Notes under the pieces: model-generated
Told to the model about the DNA's origin: nothing
Databases searched by the model: none
What the model saw: only the letters and a program-made list of their open reading frames with translations
Position numbers and translations under genes: made by a program
Origin: Marimonas lutisalis
GTDB lineage: Bacteria; Pseudomonadota; Alphaproteobacteria; Rhodobacterales; Rhodobacteraceae
Direction: 5' to 3'
Length of the DNA: 64,000 bases
Assembly: GCF_005434965.1 (NCBI RefSeq)
Contig: NZ_SKCI01000001.1
Span: forward strand, 1,510,952-1,574,951
Shown: positions 60,222-64,000 of the stretch, piece by piece
Position numbering within the stretch: the stretch's first letter is position 1
Layout of the letters: the number at the start of each line of letters is the position of its first letter

Positions 60222-61253
60222 ATGAAAGCGCTATACGCCCACGCGGCGCGTGACCTTCGCCTGTCGGCCTGTGACAGCGCCGATCCCGGACCGGGCAAGG
60301 TGGCGATCCGGCTGGCCCGCGGCGGAATCTGCGGTTCGGATCTGCACTACTACCTGCATGGCGGCTTTGGCACCGTGCGCCTGAAAGAACCCATGATCCT
60401 GGGCCACGAGGTGGCCGGCTATGTCGAGGCGCTGGGCGAAGGCGTTACCGGTCTGGCAAAGGGCGATCTCGTGGCGGTTTCCCCTTCGCGGCCCTGCGGG
60501 CATTGCGGCGAATGCCTGCGTGGATTGCCGAACCAATGCCTGAACATGCGCTTCTACGGCTCCGCGATGCCGTTTCCGCATATCCAGGGCGCTTTTCGCG
60601 AATGGCTGATCGCCGATGCGAGCCAATGCGTGCGCGCCGAGGACCTTGACCCGGCCGAGGCGGCGATGGCGGAACCGCTGGCGGTGGTGCTGCACGCGCT
60701 GCGCCAGGCCGGCAATCTTGTGGGCCGGCGCGTTCTGGTGACAGGCTGCGGCCCGATCGGCGTACTGGCGATCCTGGCCGCGCGCCGCGCCGGCGCCGAA
60801 GAGATCATCGCCACCGACATTGCCGACAACGTTCTGAATTTCGCGCGTCAGGCGGGCGCCGACGTGACGCTCAACACGGCCACGACACCGGATGCGCTGG
60901 CGCCTTATTCCGGCGGCAAGGGATGCCTTGACGTGCTTTTCGAATGCTCCGGTGCGGAGCAGGCGCTGCGCGGTGCGATCCCGGCGTTGCGCCCGCGCGC
61001 CACGGTGGTGCAGCTGGGCCTTTCCGGCGACATGGCAGTACCAATGATGCAGATCACCGCGAAAGAGCTGAACCTGCGCGGTTCCTTCCGTTTTCACGAG
61101 GAATTCGCAACCGCCGTTGCGATGATGCAAAAAGGTTTGATCGACGTGCGACCGTTGCTGACGCACAGCTTTCCGCTGGCGGACTTCCAGGTAGCCTTTG
61201 ATACGGCGGCAGACCGGTCGCAAGCGATGAAAGTGCAACTGGAGTTCACCTGA
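60222..61253 (+). CDS. idnD: Zinc-dependent alcohol dehydrogenase, L-idonate 5-dehydrogenase-like
   Basis: This 343-residue medium-chain dehydrogenase has the catalytic zinc ligands in GGICGSDLHYYLHGG and GHEVAG, the four structural-zinc cysteines in CGHCGECLRGLPNQC, and the cofactor motif VTGCGPIGVLA. HYYxHGG and ARRAGA segments fit L-idonate 5-dehydrogenase, which forms 5-keto-D-gluconate. A different sugar acid is possible. It heads an operon with a LysE exporter, an FAD oxidase and an XylX-like dehydratase, behind operator 4. Start at 60222 follows GGGAGG. Confidence 0.86.
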   Translation: MKALYAHAARDLRLSACDSADPGPGKVAIRLARGGICGSDLHYYLHGGFGTVRLKEPMILGHEVAGYVEALGEGVTGLAKGDLVAVSPSRPCGHCGECLRGLPNQCLNMRFYGSAMPFPHIQGAFREWLIADASQCVRAEDLDPAEAAMAEPLAVVLHALRQAGNLVGRRVLVTGCGPIGVLAILAARRAGAEEIIATDIADNVLNFARQAGADVTLNTATTPDALAPYSGGKGCLDVLFECSGAEQALRGAIPALRPRATVVQLGLSGDMAVPMMQITAKELNLRGSFRFHEEFATAVAMMQKGLIDVRPLLTHSFPLADFQVAFDTAADRSQAMKVQLEFT

Positions 61254-61852
61254 TGCTGACATTCGCCGCCGCGGTCTTCTTTCTGATCATCACGCCCGGG
61301 CCGGGGGTTCTGTCGACCGCTGGTGTCGGCTCGGGCTATGGCTTTCGCGCGGGGTTGCGCTATGTGCTGGGGCTTTTTATCGGCACCAACCTTGTAGCGC
61401 TGGCCGTGATCACCGGCGTGGCCGCAATCGTGCTGTCGGTGCCGGTTATCCGGATCGTGCTGATGGTGGCTTCGACCGCCTACCTTCTCTATCTCGCCAC
61501 GAAGATCGCCTTTGCCGGATCGAAGATCGCCTTCATCGAGGCCAAGACCGCGCCCGGCGTCACCGCAGGCATTCTGCTGCAAGCGATCAACCCCAAGGCC
61601 TATGCCGTCAACACGACGTTTTTCGCGGGTTTTCCCTTTGCCCCCGACAATCTGATGTTCGAAACTCTGGCCAAGCTGGTGATCTCGAACGCGATCTGGA
61701 TCCCGATCCACCTGGGCTGGCTTTTTGCCGGGGCCACGCTGCACCGGCTGAACCTGTCGGAAGACGCGCATCGGCGCATCAATTACCTGATGGCGGCCTC
61801 GATGCTCGCGGTTGTCGTGCTGGCCATTCTTGCAGGTTTGCGCCAGTCATGA
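61253..61852 (+). CDS. LysE/RhtB-family exporter
   Basis: This 199-residue membrane protein shows the family N-terminus FLIITPGPGVLST and about six hydrophobic segments. LysE/RhtB proteins export amino acids or derivatives; the substrate here is unknown. Its start overlaps the idnD-like stop by one base and its stop overlaps the next gene by 4 bp, so it is firmly part of the sugar-acid operon. It is the third amino-acid-type exporter in the island after EamA and AzlCD. Confidence 0.87.
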   Translation: MLTFAAAVFFLIITPGPGVLSTAGVGSGYGFRAGLRYVLGLFIGTNLVALAVITGVAAIVLSVPVIRIVLMVASTAYLLYLATKIAFAGSKIAFIEAKTAPGVTAGILLQAINPKAYAVNTTFFAGFPFAPDNLMFETLAKLVISNAIWIPIHLGWLFAGATLHRLNLSEDAHRRINYLMAASMLAVVVLAILAGLRQS

Positions 61853-63225
61853 ACCATGAGACCGCCCTTTCAGAGCTGAGCGGATTGCTGGGTGACCGCC
61901 TGTCGACGAGCATGGCCGAGAGAGAATTGCACGGACAGAACGAAACCTACTATGCGGCGATGCCGCCTGATGCGGTGGCCTATCCGGAAACCACCGCCGA
62001 AGTTTCGGAGATCCTGAAGATCTGCAATGCGCATGGCTGTCCGGTCACCGCTTATGGTGCGGCCAGTTCACTTGAGGGCCAGCATCTTGCCCGGGCGGGT
62101 GGCATCAGCCTCGACATGGCGCGGATGAACCGGGTTCTGGCGGTCAATGCCGAAGACATGAATGCCGTGGTGCAGCCTGGCCTGACCCGCAAGTTTCTGA
62201 ACGAAGAACTGCGCGCGACCGGGCTCTTCTTCTCGGTCGATCCGGGCGCCGATGCCTCGCTGGGCGGGATGGCCGCAACGCGCGCCAGCGGCACCACTGC
62301 CGTGCGTTATGGCACCATGCGTGAAAACGTGCTGGCATTGGAGGCGGTGATGGCCGACGGCACGGTCATCCGCACCGGCACGAAGGCGCGCAAGTCCTCG
62401 ACGGGCTATGATCTTGCGCATCTGCTGATCGGATCGGAAGGCACGCTGGGGATCATCACCGAACTGACGGTCAGGCTGCATGGCATCCCCGAGATGACCG
62501 CCGCCGCCACCTGCCGTTTCGACAGTGTGGAAGACGCTGTCAACTGCGTGATCACCACGATCCAGGCGGGCCTGCCGATGGCGCGGATCGAGCTTCTGGA
62601 CGAGATGATGGTGCGTGGATTCAACGCCTATTCCCACGCCGGACTGCCGGAAAAGCCGCATCTTTTCCTGGAGTTTCACGGCTCGACCGCGGGCGTTGCC
62701 GACCAGATGGACACCTTTGGCACAATCGCCGACGAGTTCGGCGCCGAGGCCTTTCGCACAGCCACCACGACCGAAGATCGCAATGCGCTCTGGGCCATGC
62801 GGCATGACGCGCATTATGCCAGCGCCGCGCTGGGGCGTGGCAAGCACATCTGGCCCACGGATGTCTGCGTGCCGATCTCGCGGCTGGCCGAAGCCGTCGT
62901 GCAGGCGCAGACCGATGCGCGCGAGATGGGCCTGACATGCACCATCGTGGGCCATGTGGGCGATGGCAATTTCCATGCCGGCCTGAGTGTCGACCCCGAA
63001 GACGCCGAAGAGATGGCCCGCGCGAAGGAGTTTACCGACAAACTGGCCAGAACCGGGCTGCGGCTGGGCGGCACGGTCAGTGGCGAACATGGTATCGGCA
63101 TCGGCAAGCGGCAGCACATGGCCGCCGAACACGGCGATGCGCTGGGTTTCATGCGCCGGATCAAGGCCGGGTTTGACCCGAACAACATTCTCAACCCGGG
63201 CAAACTGTTGCCCGCCAACGCCTGA
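61849..63225 (+). CDS. FAD-linked oxidase (GlcD/D-2-hydroxyacid dehydrogenase family)
   Basis: This 458-residue flavoprotein has the FAD_binding_4 domain (PVTAYGAASSLEGQ near residue 64, DPGADASLGGMAATRASGT near 133, GSEGTLGIITELTV near 197) and a C-terminal FAD-oxidase domain with HVGDGNFHAGL and SGEHGIGIGKRQ. Family members oxidise D-lactate, glycolate or D-2-hydroxyglutarate and pass electrons to cytochrome or quinone. In this operon it could oxidise glycolate, the two-carbon product expected from 2,4-diketo pentonic acid or 3-oxo-isoapionate phosphate cleavage, or D-lactate. Confidence 0.87.
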   Translation: MNHETALSELSGLLGDRLSTSMAERELHGQNETYYAAMPPDAVAYPETTAEVSEILKICNAHGCPVTAYGAASSLEGQHLARAGGISLDMARMNRVLAVNAEDMNAVVQPGLTRKFLNEELRATGLFFSVDPGADASLGGMAATRASGTTAVRYGTMRENVLALEAVMADGTVIRTGTKARKSSTGYDLAHLLIGSEGTLGIITELTVRLHGIPEMTAAATCRFDSVEDAVNCVITTIQAGLPMARIELLDEMMVRGFNAYSHAGLPEKPHLFLEFHGSTAGVADQMDTFGTIADEFGAEAFRTATTTEDRNALWAMRHDAHYASAALGRGKHIWPTDVCVPISRLAEAVVQAQTDAREMGLTCTIVGHVGDGNFHAGLSVDPEDAEEMARAKEFTDKLARTGLRLGGTVSGEHGIGIGKRQHMAAEHGDALGFMRRIKAGFDPNNILNPGKLLPANA

Positions 63226-63238
63226 GAGGAGCCCGTCC

Positions 63239-64000
63239 ATGCTGCCCTTCTCCAACCCCGAGCCGGATGCTTTCTTCGTCGGGCGGATCGATCGCCCCGG
63301 TATTGGCCCGGCCATTGTCCTGCTGCAAGGCGATCGCGTGCTGGACATCACCAGCCGGGATACCCCTACCCTGCGAGATCTTCTGGAGCGCGAGGACCTG
63401 CCCGCCTATCTGCGATCCGCCGGGGGAGAGGATCTGGGCCTGTTGTCGGACCTAATCGCATCCTCCGATATGGCGATCCTGCCGCCCTGCGACCTGCAGG
63501 CGGTCAAGGCCAGCGGTGTCACCTTCGCCGAGTCGATGGTCGAGCGTGTGATCGAGGAACAGGCCGCGGGCAACCCGGACCGTGCCGATGCGATCCGCCG
63601 CAAGGTGCAGGCAGCCATCGGCGACACGCTGTCGGGGATCGAGCCCGGAAGCGAAAAAGCGATGGAGGTCAAGCGCGTGCTGCAGGCCGAGGGGTTATGG
63701 TCGGCCTACCTGGAGGTGGGCATCGGCCCCGATGCGGAAGTGTTCACCAAGTGCCAGCCGATGGCCGCCGTCGGATGGGGCGCCGATGTCGGACTGCATC
63801 CGATCTCGACCTGGAACAACCCCGAGCCCGAGATCGTTCTTGCGGTCAATTCCCGCGGCGAAATCAAGGGCGCGACCCTGGGCAATGATGTGAACCTGCG
63901 CGATATCGAAGGACGTTCTGCGCTTCTGCTGGGCAAGGCGAAGGACAACAACGCCTCGTGCGCGATCGGGCCATTTCTGCGTGTCTTCGATGATGGCTAC
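63239..64000 (+). CDS. FAH-family 2-keto-3-deoxy aldonate dehydratase, XylX-like (partial, runs off the window)
   Basis: The frame is open from the ATG at 63239 to the window edge (254 codons, no stop). Protein features fit the XylX/2-keto-3-deoxy-pentonate dehydratase branch of the FAH superfamily: EVGIGPDAEVFTKCQP, WGADVGLHPISTWNNPEPEIVLAV, GNDVNLRDIEGRSALLLGKAKDN. XylX converts 2-keto-3-deoxy-D-xylonate to 2-oxoglutarate semialdehyde, the step after XylD. That semialdehyde's dehydrogenase may lie just beyond the right edge. About 130 C-terminal residues should be missing. GAGAGGAG precedes the start. Confidence 0.86.
   Translation, partial: MLPFSNPEPDAFFVGRIDRPGIGPAIVLLQGDRVLDITSRDTPTLRDLLEREDLPAYLRSAGGEDLGLLSDLIASSDMAILPPCDLQAVKASGVTFAESMVERVIEEQAAGNPDRADAIRRKVQAAIGDTLSGIEPGSEKAMEVKRVLQAEGLWSAYLEVGIGPDAEVFTKCQPMAAVGWGADVGLHPISTWNNPEPEIVLAVNSRGEIKGATLGNDVNLRDIEGRSALLLGKAKDNNASCAIGPFLRVFDDGY

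Noticed and set aside
1-64000. Search for tRNA, rRNA, CRISPR arrays, transposases, integrases and phage genes
   Set aside because: Nothing recognisable was found; gene order and composition are uniform, with no sign of a recently inserted element.

Overview
The window is dense, GC-rich (roughly 63-66 %) chromosomal DNA with short intergenic gaps and many ATGA or GTGA overlaps. Gene content (PreTA, Liv-type ABC and TRAP importers, non-phosphorylative sugar-acid pathways, a RuBisCO-like protein) points to a metabolically versatile alphaproteobacterium. A Rhodobacterales/Roseobacter-type organism is most likely, but this is inferred from gene content because no rRNA or other phylogenetic marker is present. 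I saw no tRNA, rRNA, CRISPR array, insertion sequence or prophage.

Layout, 0-15.4 kb: a leftward block carries preT-preA (reductive pyrimidine catabolism) and a five-gene Liv-type ABC importer. Divergent from it is a rightward operon for aerobic anthranilate breakdown as the CoA thioester. It encodes a fused 2-aminobenzoyl-CoA monooxygenase/reductase, a MarR regulator, an enoyl-CoA hydratase, an acyl-CoA dehydrogenase, a CoA ligase, tryptophan 2,3-dioxygenase and a Rid-family protein. The operon links tryptophan/kynurenine degradation to 2-aminobenzoyl-CoA. 15.4-28.2 kb: a BisC-like molybdoenzyme, a Lon-like protease with a small partner gene, a Gfo/Idh/MocA oxidoreductase, two divergent gamma-glutamyltransferase-family genes, an oxalate-CoA-ligase-like enzyme and a ketopantoate-reductase-like enzyme.

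28.2-39.1 kb: a transketolase and LysR regulator diverge from a RuBisCO-like protein, a DUF1537 kinase and an ApnO-like dehydrogenase, the hallmark trio of D-apionate catabolism. Next come an SAF-domain dehydrogenase (COG4091 type) and, divergently, a split transketolase with an SDR.

39.1-64 kb: a sugar-acid catabolic island. A GntR/FCD regulator of UxuR/ExuR type diverges from a large TRAP importer. The enzymes form several converging routes: UxaA-type dehydratase, 2-keto-3-deoxy-fuconate-type dehydrogenase and FAH hydrolase; uronate dehydrogenase and galactarolactone cycloisomerase; XylD-type dehydratase and an XylX-type FAH dehydratase (cut by the window end); and an L-idonate/gluconate-type dehydrogenase pair. 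Two PhyH-type Fe(II)/2-oxoglutarate oxygenases and several efflux proteins are interspersed. Four perfect palindromes with core TGGTATACCA lie in the three divergent promoter regions of this island, which suggests a single regulon. Apionate, uronate, fuconate-type and xylonate-type enzymes together would suit apiose-containing pectin (rhamnogalacturonan II or seagrass apiogalacturonan), but that is an inference.
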